Part shown: positions 12,021 through 23,747 of the stretch, in pieces
How positions within the stretch are numbered: position 1 is the stretch's first letter
Layout: each line of letters begins with the position of its first letter
Assembly: GCA_014529385.2 (NCBI GenBank)
Contig: CM043949.1
Location: 106,926,554 to 106,990,553, forward strand
DNA length: 64,000 nt
Direction of reading: 5' to 3'
From: Adiantum capillus-veneris
Taxonomy: Eukaryota > Streptophyta > Polypodiopsida > Polypodiales > Pteridaceae
The notes under the pieces: generated by a model
Told to the model about the DNA's origin: nothing
Database searches by the model: none
Seen by the model: only the letters and a program-made list of their open reading frames with translations
Made by a program: the position numbers and the translations under genes

Positions 12021-12416
12021 TTAACACATAATATTGTTGAAGTTGTTAGTACTTGATCCGTAGGGAGTATCCTCTACATAGATAGAGCATGGATGGAGGG
12101 TGTTTTCAAAAGATCCATGTGGCTCATGCCAAAGAAACTCACTCAGAGAGAACCATGCTCTATAGATGCCAAACTTTAGCACTGTCAGCATGACGAAAAC
12201 GTTGACAATGCACACACTATTCTTGAGGGCACCCTACTTGTCCTTGGAGCCTATGCTATAGACCTCTCTAGTGAAATGATAGAGACTGCGAACAAAGTTG
12301 AAGAAAACATCAACTTTGTCAAAATGTTTAAGGAGAAAATGGAAGCCCTCTTTGATAATGATGAGTAAGGGATTCGTTCCTTCTGGTTGTAAATTTTTCA
12401 GGCATCCGCTTTCCAA
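12021..12416 (-). pseudogene. Unrecognised reading frame with one internal stop
   Basis: Two frames (12416-12237 and 12215-12021) are in the same phase, separated by only one TAG and six codons. Read through, they give about 131 residues with an unusually protein-like composition (FHFLLKHFDKVDVFFNFVRS, then WFSLSEFLWHEPHGSFENT). I do not recognise the family. It may be a decayed gene fragment or chance; it lies 250 bp upstream of the SSL gene on the opposite strand. Confidence 0.3.
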
Positions 12417-12479
12417 TAACGGCTTTTCGGTTCTTTATTTTTTAAGTGTTCATAGTCAAAACTACCTCGAGGTTTTTAG

Positions 12480-12545
12480 TGAGATAAATCGTGCTAGGCT
12501 AAACCAAAGTCCTAAAGATAAATCGTGCTAAACCGAAGTCCTTGG
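12480..12545. repeat. Short tandem duplication upstream of SSL
   Basis: The motif GATAAATCGTGCTA followed by AAACC(A/G)AAGTCC occurs twice in about 60 bp. It lies in the presumed promoter region of the SSL gene, about 130-190 bases before its ATG. Confidence 0.6.
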
Positions 12546-12636
12546 CATGTGGGACTACATAAATGTTTTGTCACGAGAATGGCATGCTTCGGAGTCGCCA
12601 TAAAGAGGAGGCACGTAGTGAGTGAGAGGGAGACAC

Positions 12637-12638
<2 letters not shown>

Positions 12639-12672
<34 letters not shown>
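12639..12672. repeat. (GA)n microsatellite in the SSL 5' leader
   Basis: About 17 GA units end directly at the ATG of the SSL gene. Length changes here would alter the leader without touching the coding sequence from 12673. Confidence 0.9.
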
Positions 12673-12678
<6 letters not shown>

Positions 12679-13022
12679 GCGGCAAGAGGAAGGTGGGCAA
12701 TGGTGGTAACGACCATAGTAGTGAGCTTTGTTGCGCGTTTTCTGCTCCCCCCTTCTTCTTTTCCAGCAGACAATGAAGACCGACTGCTGCAAGGAGCTGA
12801 GCTGCAGGCGGGCGTCGATTTTGCAGGTCCCGAGAGCTTGGCCTTCGATCCTCAGGGGCGTGGCCCCTATACGGGCGTCGCAGACGGTCGCATTCTGCGC
12901 TGGGACGGACCCTCCCTTGGCTGGACGGACTTCTCTACCACTTCTCCCAACAGGTACTCTTCTCCCTCCATGATTTAATTTGTCTGTGTGTGCTTGTTTA
13001 CTTTTGTGCTCATGCATACACA

Positions 13023-13108
<86 letters not shown>

Positions 13109-13416
13109 CAGGAGCAGTTCCCTCTCTGTAGCTAATGGAAAGGGAGAAATTTCTTAGTATAATCATGTCCTTTTACATGAATAATTATGGTTTATTTTGT
13201 CAAAAGATCTCTTGAAAATACCAGAAAGATGTGTGTGTCTACAGTAAAGGCTCACTGCCATCACCAAAATTTCCCGCGGCCCTTCAATCTTTCATACAGT
13301 GAACAAAATTTGTCACGGCTCGGATTGCTTTTGTGTATGTATTTGAGATCACCCCTCTGTTAGCAACTGGCCATATAGTGAGGGCATGGGTGATGTCCTT
13401 TCGCTGTTCGTGATTG

Positions 13417-13459
<43 letters not shown>

Positions 13460-14771
13460 ACGTGCCCATGTGTGTACATGCATGGGCATGTACACTCACG
13501 TGCCCATGCGTGCACATGCGCAGGCTCAAGTGTTGTGTGTCCTTGTGTCGGACTTCGTATGGTTTCTTGTTTGCAGCAGCTTCTTGTTGAATGTTGTAGA
13601 GATTGATGCTAGAATGAAGGGTAGTGATTCTGTGGCATTCAATGGCTAAGAATATTTGTGGTTTCTATTTTTACAGAACGGACGCATGCAAGCCTGGGAA
13701 GACCCCCATGATGGATTTAAGCTTGGAACCTCTTTGCGGAAGACCTCTGGGATTAAGATTCGGTGCTGAAGGCGAACTATACATTGCAGATGCATATTAT
13801 GGTCTTATGGTGGTTGGTCCAAATGGAGGTCCTGCAACCTCTTTAGTATCACATGTGGGAGGCAAACCTGTCCTTTTCCCAAATGATGTGGACATTGGGG
13901 AAGATGTCATCTATTTTACTGACAGTAGCACCAAGTTTCAAAAAAAGTAAGCATTACGAAACCTTCTCATGGTTGATGGGGAAAATTGTAAATTTCCGTT
14001 GTTTCGAGCTCACTTTGACCTATTAATAATGCTTACATTCTTTACAGCCAGTTTCTGCTGATATTTTTACAAGGTGATGGCTCTGGCCGTTTGTTATCGT
14101 ACAAGCCTTCGACTGGAGAGACCAAAGTGGTCATCTCTGATTTGTATTTCCCAAATGGAATTGCCATTAGCAGAGACAAATCGTTCTTGCTCGTCTGCGA
14201 AACGCTCAAGCAGAGGTCAGTGGTTCTTGGCACCTCATACACATGCACACACACATCACACATTCACATTGAAGCACTAACACCCATACATTTTCAAAGC
14301 ATGCACACACATATAAGCTCTATGATTGTGTTATAGAGTTAGACTTACATTGATATATGTCTCATATGTTTCAGGGTCATAAGGTACTGGATTCAAGGGC
14401 CTAAAGCTGGGATGGTTGAGGAGTTTGCGGCGCTACCTGGTCTCCCAGACAATATAAGGCTAACAGGAAAAGATGACTTTTGGGTTGCAATTCATGCTCA
14501 ACCCAATTGGATTATGAGGTTGCCTATCCTGTTGAGGAGAGCATTGCTTAAGTTACCAATTCCTTTTGGAGAATGGTACATTAATATGGCAAGGAAGGAG
14601 GCTAAGGGGATGGTTGTGAAATTAAATACGAATGGAAAGATTATAGAAGTGTTGGAAGATAGACAAGGTAAAGTTGCAAAATTGTTGAGTGGGGTGGAAG
14701 AACGCGATGGTGTTCTATGGCTTGGGTCGGTGGTCCTCCCCCAAATTGTGAAGTACAACCTACCACGGTAA
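12673..14771 (+). CDS. SSL: Strictosidine synthase-like protein, four exons
   Basis: Exons are 12673-12953, 13677-13946, 14048-14215 and 14375-14771. All introns are GT-AG and split codons after the second base, giving 371 aa with stop TAA at 14769-14771. Residues 8-25 form a hydrophobic N-terminal anchor or signal. Family motifs follow in order: GPESLAFDP (52-60), GVADGRILRW (68-77), CGRPLGLRF (114-122), LYIADAYYGL (128-137), FTDSSTKF (174-181), GDGSGRLL (193-200), FPNGIA (218-223), LPDNIR (263-268) and EERDGVLWLGS near the C-terminus. These mark a six-bladed propeller of the Str_synth/APMAP family, of usual length. SSL proteins are mostly endomembrane or secreted esterase-like proteins and generally lack the strictosidine-forming activity of true STR; substrate unknown. 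An in-frame ATG at 12622 would prepend an Arg/Glu repeat from the GA tract, so I chose 12673. No damage is seen; probably functional. Confidence 0.93.
13019..13104. repeat. (CA)n(GA)n compound microsatellite
   Basis: About 11 CA units run into 32 GA units inside SSL intron 1. Confidence 0.95.
13421..13458. repeat. (TG)n microsatellite
   Basis: Nineteen TG units in SSL intron 1, followed by a degenerate CATG-rich stretch. Confidence 0.95.
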
Positions 14772-15722
14772 GAAAAATGCATGTCTCATAAGCATTGACA
14801 TACAGCCCTCATTTCGAGATGTATGAGGTTATCATCGGTCACAATCATTGTCCAACTGGGATCCATCAATACCATAACAATGGCATACAGAACTTTCAAG
14901 GATTTTGAGGTGTTATTTTATGGTTAGCTCAAACTTGGGTTAATGTTTTGAGATGGGGTATGTGGCCCAAGGCAGAAAGATTTTTGGTAGTTGCATGCTT
15001 CTCCGCATGCATCTAGTATGCAAATAGTAGCTTTTTGGAGCTAGCATTGCCTGAATGTGTTAGAGACACTTTCATAGTGCCTTTTTTAGGCCAGCATTGC
15101 AAGTTTGTATGAAATGGTATGGGGCTATTTTACTGAAATTCCTTCAAGATGGATCCCTCAAGTGTCTAAAGTACAAGCTACTTGTTCACCCATGTTATTA
15201 TGGGGAATGGTTTGTTTTGCATTGTGTACGTTGGAGTATGTGCATGGTATTTTTGTCAAATCTCTCAGCTAAGCAGCTGAGCTTCTTCTGGGTGTTTTTA
15301 AAGTCATATTGTCAGCTTATTTTAGAGTATTGGCCTTCTATGTAGTCATAGTCCACATTGCTCATCAGGTGGAAGAAAATAAAGCCAAGGTTGATGAATT
15401 GAATGTGAGGACAGCAATAAGAGAACACAAATGTGATTTGAGAGATGTTTTGGAGATATAATAACTCCTTTAAAGCATGGAATCATTGTACTTAAATAAC
15501 TATTATCAGAAAAGTATAGGGATAACCTATTGGTTGCAGTATGTAGAAAAACTTTAAATATGGTTTTAGAAGCAACTTTCGATATCCCTAACTTGTCCAG
15601 AGTGATCATGATTGCAATAGCGACTATTGGAGCATGAAGAATTGATCATCCTGAACACATTAACAACACATCAGAAGCCAAGCCTACAGTTGGCTATTAT
15701 TTTTCTTGTTAAAGGTTATTTA
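14772..15722. other. Downstream of SSL, no gene recognised
   Basis: Contains short frames without domains (15097-15345 plus, 15609-15346 minus). It probably holds the SSL 3' untranslated region at its left end; no clear poly-A signal could be assigned. Confidence 0.4.
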
Positions 15723-15989
15723 GGGTGGGTTTAGACTAGATGGTGGAAGAAAAATGCAAAATGGCATCTCCTCCGTGGCAAAATTTGATTGGCTGGAGTT
15801 CGCGGCACTCTTCCGCCGGGCCTTCCTTTTTTCTTCCGACCACCCCCCACCCCACCCCCCCTCGGAAGAGTTGATGGCCTCTCTCAACCCCCTTCACTTT
15901 TTCACTTTTCCTCCTCCACACTGTTCACACTAGGCGGCGGTACATTTAGGAGGGTTTGTTTCTTCGGCCGGTACAGTTTGAACCCAACC
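15723..15989. mobile_element. Tourist-like (PIF/Harbinger) MITE, 267 bp
   Basis: The left end is GGGTGGGTTTAGACTAG and the right end, on the opposite strand, GGTTGGGTTCAAACTG, an imperfect terminal inverted repeat of about 17 bases. TTA flanks both sides (15720-15722 and 15990-15992), the three-base target duplication typical of PIF/Harbinger. The interior has no coding frame but a strongly C-rich plus strand near 15840-15860. It was named by structure only. Confidence 0.6.
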
Positions 15990-17449
15990 TTAGTCTACCA
16001 AAACAAATGCCTGTGAAAACTTCTTGTCATTTGACATGCTAAATGTGTGAATCACTTGCTTTTTCACGTATATAGACATGTGCATATAGTAAGAGATGTA
16101 TATACATCTATGTACAAGTATCATCTTACACAAAGCATGTGGAAGTGGCAATTGGAAGAAATTATTGTCATAGCTACATTCACAATAAGCTCCCCAATGT
16201 GCTTTATCAAGCACACAGCCACCGCAGACCCCTAGGTTGCTAGATATCCATGTGTCAAATCTATGATACCAATAGCTAAGCCATTTCTAGAACATATACC
16301 ACTTTTGAGTAGTCACACCCTCTACATCCAACATTACAATGAAGAGAAAGAGAGCTAAAACAACCAATAGCACACTTTCATAACCTCATTCGAGGGACTA
16401 GGACCCAAGGCATCCACATGTTGACTCCTAGGAAAATCAGCAAAAATCAATCTTCACCTTAGAATATGGCACACTATCTCTACTATGAACATCGGATTTT
16501 TAACTTAACGAGTCGATGTTGCCATATGAAGTCATCACCTTATCATCCACATCAAAAATTTCTAGCATAGCTGAGAATTTTAGGCTCTAATTGGAAGGAA
16601 GAAAGGTTTTAAAATAAAGGGTGTCAACCTTCTTTGCTCATACCTAAATTTGATATGCTCTGGGCTCCATCAAGTGCATCCTTTCACCATTCCGACACCC
16701 TTAATTGTTTAATTTCCATTGTTCAAAATCTCTTGGAGGGGTTTCTAGTCAGTCCAAACGAAATGTGATGTTGATATAGCATATAAACATTACATGGATA
16801 AATCTCCATCTTGTAATCATCAAATCATGATCCTAGTCCATGAAATTTATGTTCATGAAGCACAAGCTTAGTTTTAATCAGTATAGGTCACATATCATCT
16901 TTTGCAAAATTGTTTAAACTTCATGCTATATTAAGGTATCCATTTACGAAGCTTTTGTATGTTTAGCGGATTAATTTTATATATTTTCTTAATTGTAGTC
17001 CTTATAAGTGATTAAGATTTAGGTTTACTAGGTTGCATCAGTATCAGAGCATTCTTTTCTTTCTTTTTTAAAGAAAAAGTGAGAAACAAAGATATCATGA
17101 AAGGGAAATTCAGTTATACAGTAGCGTACAGGGATTAAAAGATATTATCAATAAACCTGAAGGACACCATGACTGCTCGTGATCTTACAGTGTATCTCTT
17201 TAGAAGGTGTCCTCGGCTGAAGAGTTGTTCAACCATGGGGTAATAAAGTTACAAGGATCATCCATTTGGAGGACCACACTATTCTAGCCCACAACTCTAT
17301 TTTATGTTTCTCAATAGCCATACAAGTATGGCGAACTAAATCTTCTCTTACTCTAAATAAAGTTATATGATGTTTGGCACATAAGAAATCACATTGAATT
17401 GCCAACATGTAAAATTACATAATTAAAATGTATCTATGCACCAAAAATT
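15990..17449. other. Intergenic, no gene recognised
   Basis: AT-rich sequence with only short frames of no recognisable content. No terminal repeats were found here. Confidence 0.4.
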
Positions 17450-18088
17450 TTGCAAGTACTTTCTATGGATACAATCTCTGTTGATGATGTTGTAGGTTCT
17501 AGCAAGTATGTTGCTACTCGAGCTATTTTGCCTATAATTGAACAGTCTTATTGGGATGTTAGAGATGCACAGGCTCATGCATTGATTGCATTATCTATGA
17601 AGTACACTATTAATCCTCACATTTTCTTGGCAAAATCAAAAGGTAATCTTGGGATAGTCTCATTGGTCTTTGTATGAGTCGCAATGAGGAAAAGCTTGCA
17701 TAGCTGTGTAAAGAATATGCAAGAAGAAGATGCAATGGAAACTTTCCTTGATGATATCGTGCAAGGTGTCTATATGAATGCAAAACAATCCAAATCTCCA
17801 AGCAATAGTCCAAGCTCATACATTACAAGTCAAAATTCGATTGTTCATACATTAGAAGTCAAAATTATGGCTAATCAACAAAACTCAAGTCATCTTTATA
17901 AAGAAGCCTCATATTCAAAAGAGACCTCCCAAAGAAGAAATGAGAAATACATTCAAAAGTCTTCCAAATTACTAAGGAGGAGGAATTCAAAGTCTCCTCA
18001 AAGGACTTCTATAATATATATTTGTGATATATATAGTGGACCTTTAAATTTTCAAGAGCAAAGAGTGCATCCAGGTGTCATTCATTGA
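17450..18088 (+). pseudogene. Copia gag-like fragment
   Basis: Two frames (17450-17677 and 17684-18088) with a shift near 17640-17680. The stretch SYWDVRDAQAHALIALSM followed by INPHI resembles copia gag (UBN2-type) N-terminal halves. In a neighbouring frame AWDSLIGLYESR-like codons can be read near 17650. The second frame is Ser- and Lys-rich without a zinc knuckle. Assignment is by pattern only. Confidence 0.45.
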
Positions 18089-18298
18089 TTACATTGCTCG
18101 ACTTTGAAGAAACTCTTACAAAACTTCTATTCTAAAATGGAAAAGCGAAGGGTAAGAAGCTTTAAAATGGAAAAGTGAAGGTAACAACAGTGTAGGAGGA
18201 AATGAAAAGACTTTTGGCAAGTAAAAAGACATTCTACTTTACATAAAGTAAATCTAAAATTTGAAGTGAACATAACAAAAAAAGGGCAAATTTGGTTA

Positions 18299-18636
18299 TG
18301 GGGCTTTTTTCTATTTCTAAACCAATATTGATTTTTTTTTAAAAATTTGTGTAAGTTTATATTTCAAGATTTTAAAAATAACTATAAAGAGACACTTCTA
18401 TACCCTTTTTAAAAGCTTGAAAAGTTATTGAGCATTAGGCACCCATGGTGATGTTCCTCCTCCTCCAATCTGGTAGTTATTGAAATGAGTACGGGTATGT
18501 ATGTGCACACACATGACAACGACACTAACAAAAACTCAAATATTGAGTATGGTTTACTTAAGAGAGGGGGCTTGCTTGATTACAAGAAAGTTGGTTCATC
18601 CATGGACTAGCTCTAGATGCAGATCGAGTATGTCAC

Positions 18637-18672
<36 letters not shown>

Positions 18673-18925
18673 TAGATGTATATATGTGTCTGTGTGTGGT
18701 AGAAAAAACCAAAGGGATCTTAGAGAGTTAAGGGCCTTTTTTAATACCAATATTAATATTTTTTTAAAATTTGTGTAAGTTTATATTTTTAAAAATTTTA
18801 AAAATCACTATAAAGAGACACATATATACCCTTTCTTAAAGTGCTTGAAAAATTGTTGAACATTAGGCACCTGGGGTGTTGTCCCTCCTCCCCGACTTTG
18901 TCGGTTACTGCAAAGGTTTGATTAG
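18299..18925. repeat. Direct repeat pair flanking a (GA)n tract
   Basis: A segment of about 190 bp at 18299-18496 recurs with many differences at 18730-18925. Both copies carry TTTGTGTAAGTTTATAT, CTATAAAGAGACAC and ATTAGGCACC. Between them lies a (GA)n tract at 18639-18670. The copies could be old LTRs of a tiny element or a segmental duplication. Confidence 0.6.
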
Positions 18926-18957
18926 GTTTGGTTCCACTCACCAAGTTACAACACTAC

Positions 18958-19732
18958 TGTTAGGAAATAAGACGTAGCTAAATAGATAATTGAGTAGATT
19001 ACTTAATGGAGAGAGACAGATTTACATACACGAGATTATAGAGTAGAGAGAGAGAGAGAGAGAGAGAGTACACACGATATACGTGGTTCACCTAATGTGG
19101 GCTACGTCCACGGGAAAGCAGCCACTCAATGGCTTTAGTACTTCAAAACAAGAAGTAGTTTACAAAGGAATTATACCCTTAATGGAGCTCCCACCTTGCT
19201 TCACTCTCACCACCTCACACTCACCTTGTTGCATCAACTTCACACTATGAAATGTGTGTAGAAATGGCCACCTTTTATAGGCCAAAAGGGCTGCCCTCTC
19301 TTATGAGAGACAGCCATGTGTAGCCGCCCTTGTGCGAATAAGTCCAAATCGGACCCTCCAATCCGCCCATGTGTGGCCGCCCTTGAGAAGACAAGTCCGC
19401 TTTTGAATTCAGCCACCGGCCATTGAATTCGGCCACCGGCCACCGGCCATTGACTTCCGACCACCGGCCATCGGCCATTGACTACCGGCCACCGGCCAAC
19501 CGACCGGTTGTTTTCCGACCACTTTCCGGCCGCCGTCCGGCCATAATATTCCGGCGAAAAAGAATATTCCGGTGAAAAAAAAAGTTGCCCTTGATTCTTG
19601 TCCGTGAAAATTTTGGTTTCCGGTGAGTGATTTTCCTTTATGCACGAGGGCTTCTCCTCATAATGGGGGCCTTACAAATGTGCACTTTTACCAAAGAAAA
19701 TTACAAGGGTAAATCAGGCTCCATACTTAACA
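18958..19732 (-). repeat. Family A 3' LTR of element 2
   Basis: 775 bp with TGTTAGG...CTTAACA ends. (GA)n lies at about 19036-19070, the TATA box at about 19270-19282 (minus), and the GGCCA-rich U3 block at about 19405-19505, longer than in element 1. Confidence 0.95.
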
Positions 19733-19792
19733 ATCTCCCACTTGGAGACTGATCTCCAAACCAAAACTGTGACTGCTTTCCATTCTGGCTTC

Positions 19793-21898
19793 TTATCCTT
19801 GAATGCCGATTGAAGATGAGCAAAAGCTCAACTTCTCCTTGTTGACCACCTTTGTAAACATGTCTGCAGGATTTTTACTTGTATGCACCTTTCCTAGCTT
19901 TAGTTGTCCCTCTTCCAAAAGAGTGCGTATGAAGTGATATCTCACCTCAATGTGCTTTGTCCTTGAATGAAAGGCTGAGTTCTTCGCAAGATGGATAGTG
20001 CTTTGGCTATCACTGTACAAGACACAATTGTCTTGTTTGAATCCAAGCTCTTCTAAGAATCTGTGAAGCCACAGAATTTCTTTGCTTGCCTCCGTCATTG
20101 CTACATACTCTGCTTCCGTGGTAGAAAGTGAAACCACTTTCTGCAGCTTTGAAGCCCGGCTTACTGCTGTGTCTCCAATCGTGAACACATAGCCAGTAGT
20201 GCTCCTTCGAGTATCTTTGTCACTTGCCATATCTGCATCAGCATACCCTTCTAGAAAAATATCAGTTCCTCCAAAATACAAAGCATTTGTTGTTGTCCCT
20301 TTTAGATACCTAAGTATCCACTTCACAGCTTGCCAATGCTCTTTACCTGGGTTGTCCATGAACCTACTCACAACTCCCACTGCATGTGCAATGTCTGGCC
20401 TTGTCCAGACCATAGCATACATTAGAGAACCTACCGCTGCAGCATATGGAACTTTAGACATATAGGCTATCTCCTCTTGTGTCTTTGGACACATATCCTT
20501 CGTTAGTTTAAAATGACCAGCCAAAGGTGTAGAAACTGGTTTTGCATTTTGTATTGCAAACCTTTCTAGTACCTTCTTGATGTAATCTTCTTGAGATAGC
20601 TTTATTGTCTTCTTCGTCCTGTCCCTTGATATCTTCATACCAAGTATCCTCTTTGCAGCACCTAAATCTTTCATTGAAAAAGATTTGGACAGGTCCTCTT
20701 TTAGGTCTTTGATGTCCTGCATGTTAGCACTTGCAATCAGCATGTCATCAACATACAACATTAGGATAATGAATTTTCCATCTCCCAAATTCTTCGTGTA
20801 GACGCAGTGATCCGAGTTGCATCTTGTGAATCCATGATCCAACATCCATCGATCAAACTTCAAGTACCATTGTCTTGATGCTTGCTTTAAACCATACAAG
20901 CTCTTCTTTAGTCTGCAAACCATTTTCTCCTTACCTTTTACTTCATACCCCTTTGGTTGAACCATGTAGATTTCCTCCTCTAAGTCACCATGAGGGAATG
21001 CCGTATATACATCCATTTGCTCGAGATTTAGATCATGAGCAACCACAAGGCTTAAGACAAGCCTAATTGAGTTCATTTTTACAACAGGAGAAAATATTTC
21101 ATTGAAGTCAATACCTTTCTTTTGAGAAAAACCTTTTACCACAAGCCTAGACTTGTACCTTTTCTTCCCACCTTCTTCTTCCTTTAGCTTGTACACCCAT
21201 TTGTTTTGAAGTGCCCGCTTACCTTTAGGCAACTCAACCAACTCCCATGTTTCGTTGCGATGTAGTGAGTCCATCTCCACTTGCATGCTCTTCGTCCAGT
21301 CTTCTTTGGATTCATGTTGCATAGCTTCTTCATATGATTCCGGCTCTCCAGAATCTGAGATCACGAGATGGTTGAAGGAAGGAACAAATCTTTCTGGAGG
21401 TCTACTTGCTCTTGTAGATCTTCGGGGAATAGGTTGAGGCTCCTCATTTGGTTGACGTTGTTGCACATTGTCACCGTTTTCAGTCCTTGAGTCTTCACTG
21501 TCCTCAAGCTCCATGTACTCATCACCTGTTTCTTTTGTTTGTTTTCTTTCCAAGTAATCTTTGTACATATTTTGTTCGTTAAAAATTACATCCCTACTCC
21601 TTAAGATTTTACCATCTTCAGGATTCCATAGGCGATACCCAAAGTCTCCTTCTCCATAGCCAATGAAGAAACACTTTTTGGACTTTGCATCTAACTTTGA
21701 TCTTAGGCTTCTATCTATGTGCATGAAAGCCTCACACCCAAACACTTTGAGAAATGCATAATTCACCGGTTTACCTGTCCATGCCTCTTCTGGAACTCCC
21801 CCATCCAATGCCGTTGAGGGTGACCGATTGATTAAGCACACAGACGTACTTACAGCTTCCGCCCAAAGCTCAAGCGGTAGGCCTGCATGTAGCCGCAT
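19793..21898 (-). pseudogene. Copia integrase C-terminus, RT and RNase H, element 2
   Basis: A single open frame of 701 codons. It runs from the integrase C-terminal region (LWAEAVSTSVCLINRSPST) through the acidic linker, the complete RT with YVDD (LMLYVDDMLIAS), to RNase H (TKHIEVRYHFIRTLLEE). The catalytic residues of RT are intact. The first Met shown is internal to the polyprotein; just upstream a CGA to TGA change creates the stop at 21910-21908. Enzymatic parts for cDNA synthesis thus remain uninterrupted, although the polyprotein does not. Confidence 0.95.
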
Positions 21899-22009
21899 GC
21901 TTCGTGCTCATTTCATGATTGTCCTGTTCATCCTTTCCGAAATCCCATTTTGTTGAGGTGTCCTTGGGGTTGTCCTTTGCGTCCGAATACCATTGCTAGC
22001 ACAAAAGCT

Positions 22010-23011
22010 TTAAAAAGATTGGCTGCAATATTCGCCTCCATTGTCGGATCTGAGGCATTTAACCTTGGTACTTGTTTCATTCTCCACAAAGGCTTTCCAC
22101 CTTTGAAATATGGAGAATACATCGGATTTATTCTTCATGACATAAACCCATGTTTTTCTAGTCGCATCGTCTATGAATGTTACATAGTACAATGAGCCAC
22201 CAAGTGATGGTGTACTTGCAGGACCCCAAACATCAGAATGAACCAACTCAAGTTTTATATTTTTTCTTTCATTTCCTGATTTTTGAAATTTTACCCTCTT
22301 TTGTTTACAATAAACACAATCTTCACAGAACTCTAAGTCCACTTCTTTCAAACCTGGTAGAAGCTTCTTTGTTTGAAGGATTTGCATTCCTTTGGCACCC
22401 ATATGCCCAAGTAAATAGTGCCACACCGCACTGTCAACTTCTGTAGTTGCTGCACAAGCTGAAGGTTGCGTGCTAACAGTACACAAGTAAAGTGTACCGA
22501 CTTTATCACCCTTGGCAACCACCAAAGATCCCTTTGAGATCTTCCACCGTTTGTTTCCGAATGCAATGTTGTGACCTTCATCGTCCAATTGTCCTGTAGA
22601 GATCAAATTTTTGCGAAGAGAAGGAACATGCCTAACATCTTTAAGCTTCCATTCATTTCCGTTAGCAGTTTTGACAGAAACTGTACCTTTGCCGACAATC
22701 TCACAAGCTTCATCATCTCCCAAGTATACATACCCAAAATAACCTTTGGTGTAGTCTTGGAAATGTTGCTTGTGTGGTGTCGCATGGAATGAAGCCCCGG
22801 AATCTACTATCCAGGAATTAGACACATTGTCTAATGAGAGAATTAGAGCATCTTGCTCTACTTTACCTGCCACATTGGCCTCCGATGTTGGCTTGTTGTC
22901 TTGAGACTCAGTCTCCTTCTTCTTCTTGGACCAACAATCCTTCTTGACGTGGCCCTTCTTGCCGCAGTTCCAACATTCAAGAAGTGACTTTGTGCGTGAC
23001 TTGCTCCGCCT
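22010..23011 (-). pseudogene. Copia zinc knuckle, protease, pre-integrase and integrase core, element 2
   Basis: Directly downstream of the stop at 23012 the frame resumes with the CCHC knuckle (CWNCGKKGHVKKDC). It continues through protease (IVDSGASFHAT), the pre-integrase zinc-binding region (WHYLLGHMG, CEDCVYCK) and the integrase core with the D and D residues (HSDVWGP, LRSDNGGEY). It stops at 22012-22010 before the catalytic Glu region. An Arg to Leu change sits in the conserved WHYRLGHM motif. Confidence 0.93.
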
Positions 23012-23683
23012 TCAGCGATCACGACCCTTTTGGTTTTTGAACCTCTCCTTAAGCCTTCCTCTTGTTTCCACTGATAGTGCAGCACTTGATGATTCTCTTG
23101 TGCTTCTCCTTCGCATTTCCTCGCTTAGGAGAACACCCACAACATCATCAAACTTAAGAGTATTTGTGCCAAAGATAGAATTACTTACAGCCATCACAAG
23201 GCTGTCCCAACTATCCAGTAGAGATGATAGTATAAGGAGAGCTCGCACTTCGTCATCGAAATTGATTTTCACTGATCGAAGTTGACTTATGTTTGTGTTA
23301 AAGTCATTTAGGTGTTCTGCAACTGAACCATTCTCTGCCATCTTTAGATTGAATAAGCGCTTCATAAGAAATACCTTATTGGATGCCAATGGTTTTTCGT
23401 AGAAGTCGTCAAGTGACTTCATCAAGTCCTCCGTGGTCTTCATCTCCGAAACATTGAAGGCCAACGTTGACGCCAAGCTTAACCGGATTGTTCCCAGTGC
23501 CTTTCGATCAAGGACAATCCATGCTTCATCTGCCATTGTTCCGGGCTCCTTCGCAAGACCGCCTAGTGGAAAATAGAGGTCCTTCTGGTAGAGATAGTCT
23601 TCAATCTGCATTTTCCAATGTTGGTAGTTTTTGCCGTTGAACTTCTCAATCTTGAGCTTCCCTTCCTCCTCCATAACTCCCAC
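23012..23683 (-). pseudogene. Copia gag, element 2
   Basis: 223 codons starting MGVMEEEGKLKIEKFNG, about 65 bases inside the 5' LTR. It ends at TGA (23014-23012), where element 1 keeps Ser, just before the zinc knuckle. This is the capsid part of the polyprotein. Confidence 0.93.
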
Positions 23684-23733
23684 TCAATTCAAGGAATCCT
23701 TTCCTTGAGATAATTTAGCTACGAGCAAACCTT

Positions 23734-23745
23734 GCTCTGATACCA
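23734..23745 (-). other. Primer binding site of element 2
   Basis: The minus strand reads TGGTATCAGAGC, two bases inside the 5' LTR, complementary to initiator Met tRNA. Confidence 0.9.
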
Positions 23746-23747
23746 GT

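Larger units (their letters stand above)
12954..13676 (+). other. Intron 1 of SSL, rich in microsatellites
   Basis: The donor is GTACTC and the acceptor TTTTTACAG. It contains (CA)n then (GA)n at 13019-13104 and (TG)n at 13421-13458. Open frames across these tracts (for example 12975-13166 minus and 13386-13649 plus) are repeat artefacts. Confidence 0.9.

Noticed and set aside
12512-13649. Many frames rich in Leu-Ser, Arg-Glu, Cys-Val or Thr-His
   Set aside because: All are translations of GA, CA and TG microsatellites around SSL exon 1 and intron 1.
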